From positions 1 to 64,000 of the forward strand of contig NZ_JTDK01000008.1 in assembly GCF_000802305.1 (NCBI RefSeq): a stretch of DNA of 64,000 bases, read 5' to 3'. Under the pieces are notes generated by a model. It searched no databases and was not told the DNA's origin. It saw only the letters and a list, made by a program, of their open reading frames with translations. The position numbers were made by a program, and so were the translations under genes. Positions within the stretch are counted from its first letter, which is position 1, and each line of letters starts with the position of its first letter. The stretch is from Microbacterium mangrovi (GTDB lineage Bacteria; Actinomycetota; Actinomycetes; Actinomycetales; Microbacteriaceae). Shown piece after piece: positions 43,685 to 51,921 of the stretch.

Positions 43685-43706
43685 TGGTGCGCGACCCTGC
43701 GCACCA
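43685..43706. promoter_or_regulatory. Inverted repeat before ABC transporter operon
   Basis: TGGTGCGC (43685-43692) and GCGCACCA (43699-43706) are perfect inverted arms with a 6-nt spacer, ending 14 nt before the permease start, just upstream of its GGAAAGGA site (43708-43715). It may be a binding site for the divergently encoded response regulator or a leader hairpin. Confidence 0.35.
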
Positions 43707-43720
43707 CGGAAAGGACTCCC

Positions 43721-44800
43721 GTGTTCGTCGCCTGGCGCGATCTGCGCTTCGCCCGGGGGCGGTTCGTGCTCATCGGATCCGTCGTCGCCCTCATCACCCT
43801 CCTCGTCGGATTCCTCGCCGGACTCACCGGCGGGCTGGCCGCCCAGAACGTCTCCGCCGTGCTCGCGCTGCCGGGCGACCGCATCGTGCTGCAGCATCCG
43901 GAATCGGGCGCGCCGAGCTTCGGCGAGTCGTCGATCGATCAGGATGCCGTGGCCGAGTGGCGTGCGGCTCCCGGCGTGACCGACGTGCTGCCCGTGGGCA
44001 TCGTCCAGGGCAAGGCGAAGGCCGGCACCACCACGGCGGGGGTCGCGCTGTTCGGGATGCCGCACGGAGCGGCGGCATCCGTCGTCACCGACCTCGTGCC
44101 CGCCGGCGGCGACGAAATCGGCCTCTCCGCCGGCGCTGCGAAGGACCTCGGCGGTGTCGTCGCGGGCGACAGTATCAGCATCCTCGGCACCTCGTTCCGG
44201 GTGGCCTCCGTCGGGGGCGACGCCTGGTACAGCCACACGCCCGTCGTGGCGCTGACCCCCGACGCCTGGACCCGGCTCGACAAGGGCCTGGGCGGCGACG
44301 GATCCGCGACCGTGCTGTCGGTGACGGGCACGCCGGACTGGGCCGCAGTCTCGGACCGCACCGACACGGTCGCCGAACCGCCGCTGCAGAGCCTCACCGC
44401 GCTGGAGGCCTTCAAGTCCGAGATCGGGTCGCTCGGGCTCATGATCGCGATGCTGTTCGGAATCTCGGCCCTCGTCGTGGGCGCGTTCTTCACCGTCTGG
44501 ACGATGCAGCGCTCCGGCGATGTCGCCGTGCTCAAAGCCCTCGGCGCGACGACCGGCTCGCTCATCCGCGACGCCCTCGGGCAGGCCCTCGTGGTGCTCG
44601 TCATCGGGATCGGGATCGGGATGCTCGCCGTCACCGGCCTCGGGATGCTGGCCGGCGGAGCGCTGCCGTTCCTGCTGAGCCCGCTCACCACCCTGGTGCC
44701 CGCCCTGGCCATGGGCGTCCTCGGTCTCGCCGGCGCGGCCGTGGCCCTGCGCACCGTCACCAAGTCCGACCCCCTCACCGCCCTCGGGAGCAACCGATGA
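43721..44800 (+). CDS. FtsX/MacB-like ABC transporter permease
   Basis: 359-aa permease. The first helix (about 14-41; VLIGSVVALITLLVGFLAGL) is followed by an extracytoplasmic MacB-type domain (about 45-220) and three C-terminal helices with the FtsX domain (LGLMIAMLFGISALVVGAFF, VLKALGATTGSLIRDALGQA and PALAMGVLGLAGAAVALRT). GTG 43721 is chosen because GGAAAGGA lies 5 nt upstream and VFVAWRDLRFARGRF is the typical start; ATG 43661 is an alternative. It overlaps the ATPase gene by 4 nt. The two-component system beside it makes antimicrobial-peptide or envelope-stress export plausible. Confidence 0.85.
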   Translation: MFVAWRDLRFARGRFVLIGSVVALITLLVGFLAGLTGGLAAQNVSAVLALPGDRIVLQHPESGAPSFGESSIDQDAVAEWRAAPGVTDVLPVGIVQGKAKAGTTTAGVALFGMPHGAAASVVTDLVPAGGDEIGLSAGAAKDLGGVVAGDSISILGTSFRVASVGGDAWYSHTPVVALTPDAWTRLDKGLGGDGSATVLSVTGTPDWAAVSDRTDTVAEPPLQSLTALEAFKSEIGSLGLMIAMLFGISALVVGAFFTVWTMQRSGDVAVLKALGATTGSLIRDALGQALVVLVIGIGIGMLAVTGLGMLAGGALPFLLSPLTTLVPALAMGVLGLAGAAVALRTVTKSDPLTALGSNR

Positions 44801-45495
44801 TCACCCTCGACGACGTCACCCTCACCTTCCCCGACGGCGCCTCCCGCGTCACCGCGGTCGACCACGTCACCCTCGTCGGCCGGGCCGGCGTGCTCACCGG
44901 CATCACCGGGCCCTCCGGGTCGGGCAAGTCGAGCCTGCTCGCGCTGGCGGCGACCCTCATCCGGCCCGACTCCGGGCGCGTGATCGTCGACCACGTGGAT
45001 GCCACCACTCTGTCGCGCGAAGAGGCCACCGCCCTGCGCCGCGAGCGCATCGGAATCGTCTTCCAGCAGTCCAACCTGCTGCCCTCCCTCACCGCGCGCG
45101 AGCAGCTCCTGGTGATGGGCGAGCTCGGCGGCCGCGGCGCATCGGCCCGGCGACGGGCCGTGCGCTCACGGGTCGACGAGCTGCTGGATGCCGTCGGCCT
45201 GGGCGACCACGCGGCCAAGCGTCCCGCCCAGCTGTCCGGAGGGCAGCGGCAGCGCGTCGCGATCGCTCGCGCCCTGGTGCACGAGCCGCAGGTGCTGCTG
45301 GTCGACGAGCCCACGAGCGCGCTCGACCAGGAGCGGGGCGCCGAGATCATGCGGCTGATCGCGCGACTCACCCACGAGCGCGAGACAGCGACCCTGCTGG
45401 TGACGCACGACCTCGTGCACGACCACCTCCTCGACGAGCTGGTCACCGTCGTCGACGGGCGGATCGTGCCGGCGGCGGAACCGGTCGCGGTCTGA
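44797..45495 (+). CDS. ABC transporter ATP-binding protein (LolD/MacB type)
   Basis: 232-aa ATPase of the FtsE/LolD/MacB class. Walker A GPSGSGKSSLL, Q-loop IVFQQSNLLPSL, signature LSGGQRQRVAIARAL, Walker B VLLVDEPTSALDQ and switch His in VTHDL are all present. Works with the coupled permease; such a complex is a mechanotransmitter or exporter rather than an importer, and no binding protein gene is present. Confidence 0.93.
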   Translation: MITLDDVTLTFPDGASRVTAVDHVTLVGRAGVLTGITGPSGSGKSSLLALAATLIRPDSGRVIVDHVDATTLSREEATALRRERIGIVFQQSNLLPSLTAREQLLVMGELGGRGASARRRAVRSRVDELLDAVGLGDHAAKRPAQLSGGQRQRVAIARALVHEPQVLLVDEPTSALDQERGAEIMRLIARLTHERETATLLVTHDLVHDHLLDELVTVVDGRIVPAAEPVAV

Positions 45496-45556
45496 CAGCA
45501 GGCCGCGCCGACACGCCCCCTTGCGGCCGTGACCGGATCGGCGTTGGCTGTGGCCT

Positions 45557-46648
45557 GTGACCGACGACATCCAGGTTCAGCTGCTCCGAGACACGACCCA
45601 CGGCGGATCCGCCGATCAGCCCGGCGAGGTGGCATCCGCGCTGGCCGCCTTCGTCGGGGCCGCGACATCCACCGTGGATGTCGCGATCTACGACTTCCGC
45701 CTCGTCGATCACGGTCTCGTCGCAACTGTCGTCGGCGCGTTCGCCGATGCCGTGTCCCGCGGCGTGACGGTACGGATCGCCTATGACGCCGGCAAGCCCG
45801 CAGACGGTGGCGCCGCAGAGTTCGCCGCACTCGGGGCGGACCCGGCGCCGGTGGGAACGGGCGCCTGGCTGACGCAGAACCTCGGGGGAACCGGCGTGCA
45901 GCTCACGGCCATCGATTCGGCACCGCACCTCATGCACTCGAAGTACATCGTCCGCGACGCGGCAGACGCGGCCACCGCCGCGGTCTGGATGGGTTCGACC
46001 AACTTCACCGACGACGCGTGGACGCTGCAGGAGAACAACATCCTGCGCATCCCGGACCAGCAGATCGCCGCCGGCTATTCCGCCGACTTCGCCCAGCTGT
46101 GGGAGACCGGCAGCATCAAGGGCACAGGAAAGGGCGACACCACCGGCAGCACGGATGCCCTCGGATGGGATTTCAGCCCCGGCGACGGGCCCGCCATCGA
46201 CGCCGCACTCACCGCCCGCATCGACGCGGCCACCACCGACATCCGGATCGGCACCATGGTGCTCACCAGCCACGCGATGCTCGCAGCCCTGGCGGCAGCC
46301 GTCGACCGAGGTGTCTCGGTCAGCGGTGTCTACGACGCCGGCCAGATGGGCCCGATCGTCAAGAAGTGGCGCGCAAGCTCGAACGACGCCGCCATCGTCG
46401 CGGACTGGGACAAGGTCTCGGCGAAGCTTTCGGCGAAGCATTCCACGCCGTACTCCCCCACCGGGCCGCACGACTTCATGCACCTGAAGGTCATCGTGAC
46501 CGACGGCATCCTCTCCACGGGCAGCTACAACTTCTCCGCCAATGCCGAGAAGAATGCGGAGAACCAGGTGCACACCACCGACGCGGCGCTCGTCGCGACG
46601 TACGCGCAGTTCCTCGACGACGTGGCGGCGGTGTACGCCTCATCCTGA
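45557..46648 (+). CDS. Phospholipase D-like domain protein
   Basis: 363-aa protein with two PLD/HKD motifs: HLMHSKYIVRD followed by MGSTNFTDDAW (N-terminal half) and DFMHLKVIVTDG followed by STGSYNFSANAE (C-terminal half). Both have His-x-Lys-x4-Asp and the G-S-x-N element, so the active site is complete. No signal peptide, so a cytoplasmic phosphodiesterase or nuclease-like enzyme is more likely than a secreted phospholipase. Start GTG 45557. Single gene with its own strong terminator. Confidence 0.82.
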   Translation: MTDDIQVQLLRDTTHGGSADQPGEVASALAAFVGAATSTVDVAIYDFRLVDHGLVATVVGAFADAVSRGVTVRIAYDAGKPADGGAAEFAALGADPAPVGTGAWLTQNLGGTGVQLTAIDSAPHLMHSKYIVRDAADAATAAVWMGSTNFTDDAWTLQENNILRIPDQQIAAGYSADFAQLWETGSIKGTGKGDTTGSTDALGWDFSPGDGPAIDAALTARIDAATTDIRIGTMVLTSHAMLAALAAAVDRGVSVSGVYDAGQMGPIVKKWRASSNDAAIVADWDKVSAKLSAKHSTPYSPTGPHDFMHLKVIVTDGILSTGSYNFSANAEKNAENQVHTTDAALVATYAQFLDDVAAVYASS

Positions 46649-46682
46649 CGGTCAGCATCTCAGGTACTGACGGACATGACGA

Positions 46683-46713
46683 AGCCCCCGCGCGACCTTG
46701 TCGCTCGGGGGCT
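46683..46713 (+). terminator. Rho-independent terminator of PLD gene
   Basis: AGCCCCCG (46683-46690) pairs with CGGGGGCT (46706-46713); GCGAC (46692-46696) with GTCGC (46700-46704) extends the stem to about 13 bp with one mismatch and a 3-nt loop. CGCTTTGGTCCTT follows. It lies 35 nt after the stop. Confidence 0.75.
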
Positions 46714-46817
46714 CGCTTTGGTCCTTCAACGACTGGGGCTCATATTCTGCATCCTTCCCTCGGGGACAGGGGTAAAGGCGAATGTAGTCCGCCCGCAGAG
46801 CCCGCACAATACCCGCC

Positions 46818-47672
46818 TCAGAATGCGGCCGGCGAGCGCGATTCTGCCCCGATGACCGACAGCAGCCGCAGCTTGTCGTGGCTCTCGCTGCCCGGGACGG
46901 CCGTGTAGACGAGCAAGAAGTGCCCCTCGTCGGGGTCGAGGAGCGTCTGACAGGTCAGCTCGAGGGCGCCGACCTGCGGGTGCACGAAGTGCTTGACCGG
47001 TCGCGGGCGCAGGCCGATCTCGTGCGCGTCCCACGCGGTGCGGAACTCGGCGCTGCGTTCGTACAGGTCGTCGGCGATGCGCACCGCCCGTGATCCGGGC
47101 CCGCGTCGCGACACGACGTCGCGCAGCCCCGACACCCACAGCCGCGTGAGAAAGGCGCGGTCCGCCGGAGCGTACAGGAGGCGGGCATCCGGATCGGTGA
47201 ACCAGCGGTAGGCGAGACTGCGTTCCAGGCCGCGATGCGCGGCGGCGTCACCGGTGAGCGCGATGCCGAGCGGGGTCTGCGCGAGCGTCTCGCCCAGTTC
47301 GGAGACCACCTCGGCCGGGGTGTCGTGGAGCCGGTCGAGGATGCGGAGCATCCCGGGGCTCACGTGCGTGCTTTCGCCGCCCCGCGGCGGCGGAGAGTGC
47401 CCGGCGAGACGGAACAGATGATCCCGTTCGTCGAGAGAGAGGTGCAGGCCCTGCGCGATGGCGGCGACCATCTGCGCGGACGGCTGCGGGCCGCGCTGCT
47501 GCTCGAGGCGCGCGTAGTAGTCGGTCGACATGTGGCTGAGCTCGGCGACCTCCTCGCGGCGCAGGCCTTCGGTGCGGCGGCGCTGTCCCCGCGGCAGGCC
47601 CACGTCGTCCGGCTGCAGCGCGGTGCGCCGCAGGCGCAGGAACTCGGCGAGCCCCGGCCGATCGATCTCCAT
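46818..47672 (-). CDS. XRE-family regulator with MmyB-like domain
   Basis: 284-aa regulator. The N-terminal HTH covers residues 8-85 ([56 protein letters not shown]). The C-terminal MmyB-like ligand-binding domain (residues 108-280) includes [12 protein letters not shown] and [15 protein letters not shown], then [18 protein letters not shown] 47672 is used; an in-frame ATG at 47708 has no better context. It is divergent from an SDR gene (85 bp), a recurrent actinobacterial pair in which the regulator controls the SDR. Confidence 0.88.
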   Translation of the reverse strand: MEIDRPGLAEFLRLRRTALQPDDVGLPRGQRRRTEGLRREEVAELSHMSTDYYARLEQQRGPQPSAQMVAAIAQGLHLSLDERDHLFRLAGHSPPPRGGESTHVSPGMLRILDRLHDTPAEVVSELGETLAQTPLGIALTGDAAAHRGLERSLAYRWFTDPDARLLYAPADRAFLTRLWVSGLRDVVSRRGPGSRAVRIADDLYERSAEFRTAWDAHEIGLRPRPVKHFVHPQVGALELTCQTLLDPDEGHFLLVYTAVPGSESHDKLRLLSVIGAESRSPAAF

Positions 47673-47713
47673 GTCCCCATTGTCGAGGGGACGGCGCCCG
47701 CGATCCACGGATC
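47673..47713. promoter_or_regulatory. Two small palindromes between XRE and SDR genes
   Basis: GTCCCC (47673-47678) and GGGGAC (47687-47692) are perfect inverted arms 8 nt apart, touching the XRE start codon; GATCC-AC-GGATC (47702-47713) is a second short palindrome. Either may be the XRE operator that controls both divergent genes. Confidence 0.35.
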
Positions 47714-47757
47714 ACCGAACCCTGGATACGCCGCCGCGCCGAGGGGAACGTGGAGGG

Positions 47758-48690
47758 ATGCCCCAGACCATCGATCCCACCACCCCCGATCTGACCGGCC
47801 GTCGCGCCCTCGTCACCGGCGCGAGCGACGGCATCGGCCTCGCCATCGCCACCCGGCTCGCCGGGGCGGGCGCGCACGTGATCATGCCGGTGCGCAACCC
47901 TTCCAAGGGCGAACGGGCCATCGCCCGCATTCGGGAAACCGTGCCGGACGCATCCGTGTCGCTGCGCGACCTCGACCTCGCATCGCTGGCGTCGGTCGCC
48001 GCGCTCGGCGACACTCTGATCGCCGAGGGACAGCCCATCCACCTGCTGATCAACAACGCGGGCGTGATGACGCCGCCCGCGCGCGCCGTCACGGAGGACG
48101 GATTCGAACTGCAGTTCGGCTCCAACCACCTGGGCCATTTCGCTCTGGTCGGTCACCTGCTGCCGCTGCTGCGCGCGGGACGCGCCCGCGTCACGTCGCA
48201 GATCACCATCAGCAGCGGACGACTCAATTGGGACGACCCGAACTGGGAGCGCTCGTACAGCCCGATGGCGGCCTACAACCAGTCCAAGACGGCACTCGGG
48301 CTCTTCGGCCTCGAACTGGACCGTCGATCCGAAGCGCACCGCTGGGGGATCACCAGCAACCTCGCCCACCCGGGCATCGCACCCACCAGCCTGCTCGCCG
48401 CCCGCCCCGAGGTGGGCCGATCGCGCGACACCGCCGGGCGTCGCGCGATCGGCTGGATGTCACGACGCGGCATCCTTCTCGGGACCCCCGAGACCGCCTG
48501 CCTGCCCGCGGTGTACGCAGCCACCTCACCTGACGCTCTCCCCCGGCACCTCTACAGTCCGCGCGGTCCCGGTCATCTGGGCGGCACTCCCGGCGAGCAG
48601 AAGCTCTTCCGGCACCTGCGCGACCCGGAGGATGCCGCCCGCCTCTGGCGTGTGTCCGAAGACCTGACCGGGGCCTGGTCTCGCGTGTGA
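47758..48690 (+). CDS. Short-chain dehydrogenase/reductase
   Basis: 310-aa SDR of the retinol-dehydrogenase/light-dependent-reductase-like class. Cofactor motif [22 protein letters not shown], catalytic Ser in ISSGRLN and YNQSK (Tyr and Lys). The insertion with [20 protein letters not shown] is typical. GGAGGG precedes ATG 47758. It probably oxidises or reduces a xenobiotic or lipid carbonyl; regulated by the adjacent XRE protein. Confidence 0.88.
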   Translation: MPQTIDPTTPDLTGRRALVTGASDGIGLAIATRLAGAGAHVIMPVRNPSKGERAIARIRETVPDASVSLRDLDLASLASVAALGDTLIAEGQPIHLLINNAGVMTPPARAVTEDGFELQFGSNHLGHFALVGHLLPLLRAGRARVTSQITISSGRLNWDDPNWERSYSPMAAYNQSKTALGLFGLELDRRSEAHRWGITSNLAHPGIAPTSLLAARPEVGRSRDTAGRRAIGWMSRRGILLGTPETACLPAVYAATSPDALPRHLYSPRGPGHLGGTPGEQKLFRHLRDPEDAARLWRVSEDLTGAWSRV

Positions 48691-48835
48691 CAGAGGGCGC
48701 ACGCGGCCAGATGACCCGAAACCGCATTCATCGGAACGACCGAACGGCGACGCCTCTTTTCGGTGGTGCCGACAGTCTGGCCCCCGTCGATGCTCTGCAG
48801 GATGGTCTCAACCTATCCGAATCCCAGGAGCATCG

Positions 48836-49984
48836 ATGTCTGCAGTCCCCGAAGCGGCCCTCCGCGAGCACGTCCTCGACACTGCCAGGATGACGGCCGA
48901 CACCCTGGACCTCGTCGGATGCGAATCTCCGTCTGAGGACCGTGGCGCCCTCGCGCGGAGCGCCGATCTGATCGACGCTCTCGGCGTGCGCTACCTCGGC
49001 GAGCCCGCGGAGCGCATCGAGGTCGACGGCATCACGCACCTGCGCTGGCGTTTCGGCTCGTCGCCGCGCGTGCTCGTCCTCGGGCACCATGACACCGTCT
49101 GGCCCCTGGGCACGCTCGAGACCCACCCCGCGCGGGTGCAGGCCGGTCGCCTGACCGGCCCGGGGTCGTTCGACATGAAGGCGGGACTGGTCATGGCGTT
49201 CCACGCCCTGGCCGCACTCCCCTCCCGCGACGGCGTCACGCTCCTCATCACGAGCGACGAGGAACCGGGCTCCACGACCTCCCGCGCGCTCATCGAGACG
49301 GAGGCGCGCGGATGCCGGGCCGCGCTCGTGCTCGAGTCGGCCGGACCCGGTGGCGCGCTCAAGACGGAGCGGAAGGGCGTCTCCCGGTATGAGGTCCATG
49401 TGCACGGCCGTGCCGCCCATGCCGGGCTCGAGCCGGGTCGCGGGATCAACGCGACGCTCGAACTGGCTCACCAGGTTCTCGCGATCGCGGAGATCGGCAC
49501 TCCCTCGCTCGACACGACCGTCACGATCACCCGTGCGGAGTCGGGGACGACATCGAACACCGTCCCGGCGCGCGGGCGCTTCTTCGTCGATGTGCGGACG
49601 GCGACCGCCGCGGAACAGCGAAGGGTGGATGCCGAGATGCGGTCGCTCCGGCCACGAGTGCCCGGAGCATCGGTCCGCGTGACCGGTGGCGTGAACCGCC
49701 CGCCTCTCGCTGCAGACGCCTCCGGTGCGCTCTTCGAACGCATCAACCGCATCGCCGTCGAACTCGGACTGCCCCCGCTCTCGGGCCTTGCGGTCGGCGG
49801 AGCATCCGACGGCAATTTCACGGCCGGGGTGGGCACCCCGACCTTGGACGGGCTGGGCGCGGTCGGCGGCGGAGCCCACGCCGACGACGAGCACGTGGTC
49901 GTGGCCGAACTCGCGCCGCGCGCACGGCTGCTGTCCGCGCTCATCGCCGACCTGCTCGCCGAGACGGGTCACGCCGGTGCGTGA
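48836..49984 (+). CDS. M20 amidohydrolase, CPG2-like; candidate N-acylamino acid hydrolase
   Basis: 382-aa zinc peptidase of the M20/glutamate carboxypeptidase (CPG2) group. Metal motifs LGHHDTVWP, GPGSFDMKAGL and TSDEEPGSTTS (catalytic Glu) are intact, with the dimer domain at about 175-290 (HAGLEPGRG). AGGAG precedes ATG 48836. It is the first gene of a three-gene overlapping operon with a GNAT transferase and an enolase-superfamily racemase; in Geobacillus a gene set of this kind encodes the L-desuccinylase of the D-to-L amino acid conversion pathway. Deacylation of N-acyl L-amino acids is therefore the favoured role. Confidence 0.85.
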   Translation: MSAVPEAALREHVLDTARMTADTLDLVGCESPSEDRGALARSADLIDALGVRYLGEPAERIEVDGITHLRWRFGSSPRVLVLGHHDTVWPLGTLETHPARVQAGRLTGPGSFDMKAGLVMAFHALAALPSRDGVTLLITSDEEPGSTTSRALIETEARGCRAALVLESAGPGGALKTERKGVSRYEVHVHGRAAHAGLEPGRGINATLELAHQVLAIAEIGTPSLDTTVTITRAESGTTSNTVPARGRFFVDVRTATAAEQRRVDAEMRSLRPRVPGASVRVTGGVNRPPLAADASGALFERINRIAVELGLPPLSGLAVGGASDGNFTAGVGTPTLDGLGAVGGGAHADDEHVVVAELAPRARLLSALIADLLAETGHAGA

Positions 49985-50765
49985 CGCCGAGACTCCGGCG
50001 GCCGCGGATGCCCGCTCGGCCGCACTGCGCGCGGGGGTCGCGGTCGTCGAGCTCGACGACATGCGCGCTTTCTCGGATGCGCGCCGGCTGTATGAGGCGG
50101 TCTGGCGTGCCGGCCCGACCGGGTCTCCGGTGACCGCCGACATGCTGCGCGCGATCTCGGCGTCGGGCAACCCGGTGCTCGGAGCGTACGACGGGCAGGT
50201 ACTCGTCGGGGCGTGCTTCGGATTCTGCTCCCCGCCGGAGACGGGGAATCTGCACAGCCACATCGCGGGCGTGCACGCGCGGATGCAGGGCCGCAGCATC
50301 GGATTCGCCCTCAAGCTCCATCAGCGCGCCTGGGCGATCGACCGCGGCATCCGGACCATGACCTGGACCTTCGATCCCCTGATCCGCCGCAACGCCGTCT
50401 TCAATCTCGTCAAGCTCGGCACCGAGGTCGCCGCGTATCTGCCGGACTTCTACGGCGACATGGACGACGAGGTCAACCGGAGCGACGCGAGCGACCGGCT
50501 CCTCGTGAGGTGGCAGCTGCACCGGCCGCTTCCGGGACCGGATCCGATGCCCCGGGCCGCCGAACCGATGATCCCGGTCGCGGTGCCCGCCGACATCGAG
50601 GCCCTGCGCCTGGCGGATCCCGTGGCCGCCGCGGGGTGGCGCAGCCGCATCCGCCGCGAGCTGGGCGACCGGCTGGCGGCGGGCGCCCGCGTGCGCGGCT
50701 TCGATCGCGACGGCCACTACCTCATCGCGCCGGCGCATCCGGCTGACAGCAAGGAGAGCGCATGA
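49977..50765 (+). CDS. GNAT acyltransferase (COG3375-like), candidate N-succinyltransferase
   Basis: 262-aa GNAT protein. The central segment HSHIAGVHARMQGRSIGFAL carries the acyl-CoA loop and IRTMTWTFDPLIRRNAVFNL, then NRSDASDRLLVRWQL, is characteristic of the COG3375 group that accompanies N-acylamino acid racemases. GTG 49977 overlaps the M20 stop by 8 nt, and the stop overlaps the racemase start by 4 nt. The expected reaction is N-acylation (probably succinylation) of D-amino acids with succinyl-CoA. Donor and acceptor specificity are inferred from context. Confidence 0.83.
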   Translation: MRDAETPAAADARSAALRAGVAVVELDDMRAFSDARRLYEAVWRAGPTGSPVTADMLRAISASGNPVLGAYDGQVLVGACFGFCSPPETGNLHSHIAGVHARMQGRSIGFALKLHQRAWAIDRGIRTMTWTFDPLIRRNAVFNLVKLGTEVAAYLPDFYGDMDDEVNRSDASDRLLVRWQLHRPLPGPDPMPRAAEPMIPVAVPADIEALRLADPVAAAGWRSRIRRELGDRLAAGARVRGFDRDGHYLIAPAHPADSKESA

Positions 50766-51880
50766 AGCTCGTCGAGATCGAGACCCGCATCGTCCAGATG
50801 CCGCTGGTCGCCCCGTTCCGCACCTCGTTCGGCACCGAGACGGTGCGCGAGCTGCTCGTCGTGCGCGCGGAGACCGAGGATGCCGTCGGCTGGGCGGAGT
50901 GCGGGACCAACGAAGCACCGCTCTATTCCTCGGAGTACACCGCAGGCGCGTCCGCGGTCATCGAGAAGTTCTTCGTCCCGGCCCTGCGCACCGCGCAATC
51001 CGAGATCGGCGCGGACTTCGACGCCCATCGCGTCGGATCGATCCTGTCGCCGTTCAAAGAGCACCGCCTGGCGAAGTCGGCGGTCGAGACCGCGCTCCTG
51101 GACGCACAGTTGCGCGCCCAGGGCGTGACGTTCGCCTCGGCGCTGGGCGCCGTGCGGGACCGCGTCCGGTGCGGTGTCTCGCTCGGCATCGCCGCCTCGA
51201 CCGAGGCGCTCCTGGACGACGTCGCCGCGGCCCTCGACGCCGGGTACGTGCGCATCAAGCTCAAGATCGAACCGGGGTGGGACGTCGCCCCGGTGCGCGC
51301 GGTGCGCGAGAGGTTCGGAGACATCGACCTGCAGGTCGACGCCAACGCCGCCTATCGACGCGGCGACGCGGGGCACCTCGCCAAGCTGGATGCGTTCGAC
51401 CTCACGCTGCTCGAACAGCCGCTGCCCAGTGACGACCTGCTCGGGCACGCGGCCCTGGCCGAACGGATCGCCACGCCCATCTGCCTCGACGAATCGATCA
51501 CCTCCAGCCGCGCCGCGGCAACGGCGATCGCGCTCGGCGCGTGCAGCATCGTCAACATCAAGCCCGGCCGCGTCGGCGGCTACCTCGAAGCGCGGCGCAT
51601 CCACGACCTGTGCGCGGCGCACGACGTTCCGGTCTGGTGCGGCGGGATGCTGGAGACCGGCATCGGGCGGGCGGCGAACGTCGCCATCGCCGCCCTGCCG
51701 AACTTCCTGCTTCCCGGCGACACGTCCGCGTCGGAACGCTACTACGCCGTCGACCTCACCGAGCCGTTCCGCCTCGACCACGGCACCATCGCCGTGCCCC
51801 AAGGACCGGGAATCGGCGTCGATCCGCTTCCCGACGTCCTGGAGTCGGTCACGGTCCGCCGCGAACGCTTCGCCTGCTAA
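50762..51880 (+). CDS. N-acylamino acid racemase (OSBS/NSAR enolase superfamily)
   Basis: 372-aa member of the muconate-lactonising branch of the enolase superfamily. The catalytic set is complete: Lys166-x-Lys168 (RIKLKIEPG), metal ligands Asp193 (QVDANAAY), Glu218 (LEQPLP) and Asp243 (LDESIT), and Lys267 (NIKPGRVGG). The spacing equals the Amycolatopsis N-acylamino acid racemase plus four or five residues. No menaquinone genes are nearby, while an acyltransferase and an amidohydrolase overlap it, so N-succinylamino acid racemase is favoured over o-succinylbenzoate synthase (menC). AAGGAG precedes ATG 50762. Confidence 0.9.
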   Translation: MKLVEIETRIVQMPLVAPFRTSFGTETVRELLVVRAETEDAVGWAECGTNEAPLYSSEYTAGASAVIEKFFVPALRTAQSEIGADFDAHRVGSILSPFKEHRLAKSAVETALLDAQLRAQGVTFASALGAVRDRVRCGVSLGIAASTEALLDDVAAALDAGYVRIKLKIEPGWDVAPVRAVRERFGDIDLQVDANAAYRRGDAGHLAKLDAFDLTLLEQPLPSDDLLGHAALAERIATPICLDESITSSRAAATAIALGACSIVNIKPGRVGGYLEARRIHDLCAAHDVPVWCGGMLETGIGRAANVAIAALPNFLLPGDTSASERYYAVDLTEPFRLDHGTIAVPQGPGIGVDPLPDVLESVTVRRERFAC

Positions 51881-51921
51881 CCTCTGCCGCGGGAGCTTCC
51901 GCCTCTGACCTGGAGGACACA

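Noticed and set aside
50762..51880. menC (o-succinylbenzoate synthase) annotation
   Set aside because: The enolase-superfamily residues are shared with OSBS, but no menaquinone gene is near, while an acyltransferase and a deacylase overlap it; racemase is preferred.
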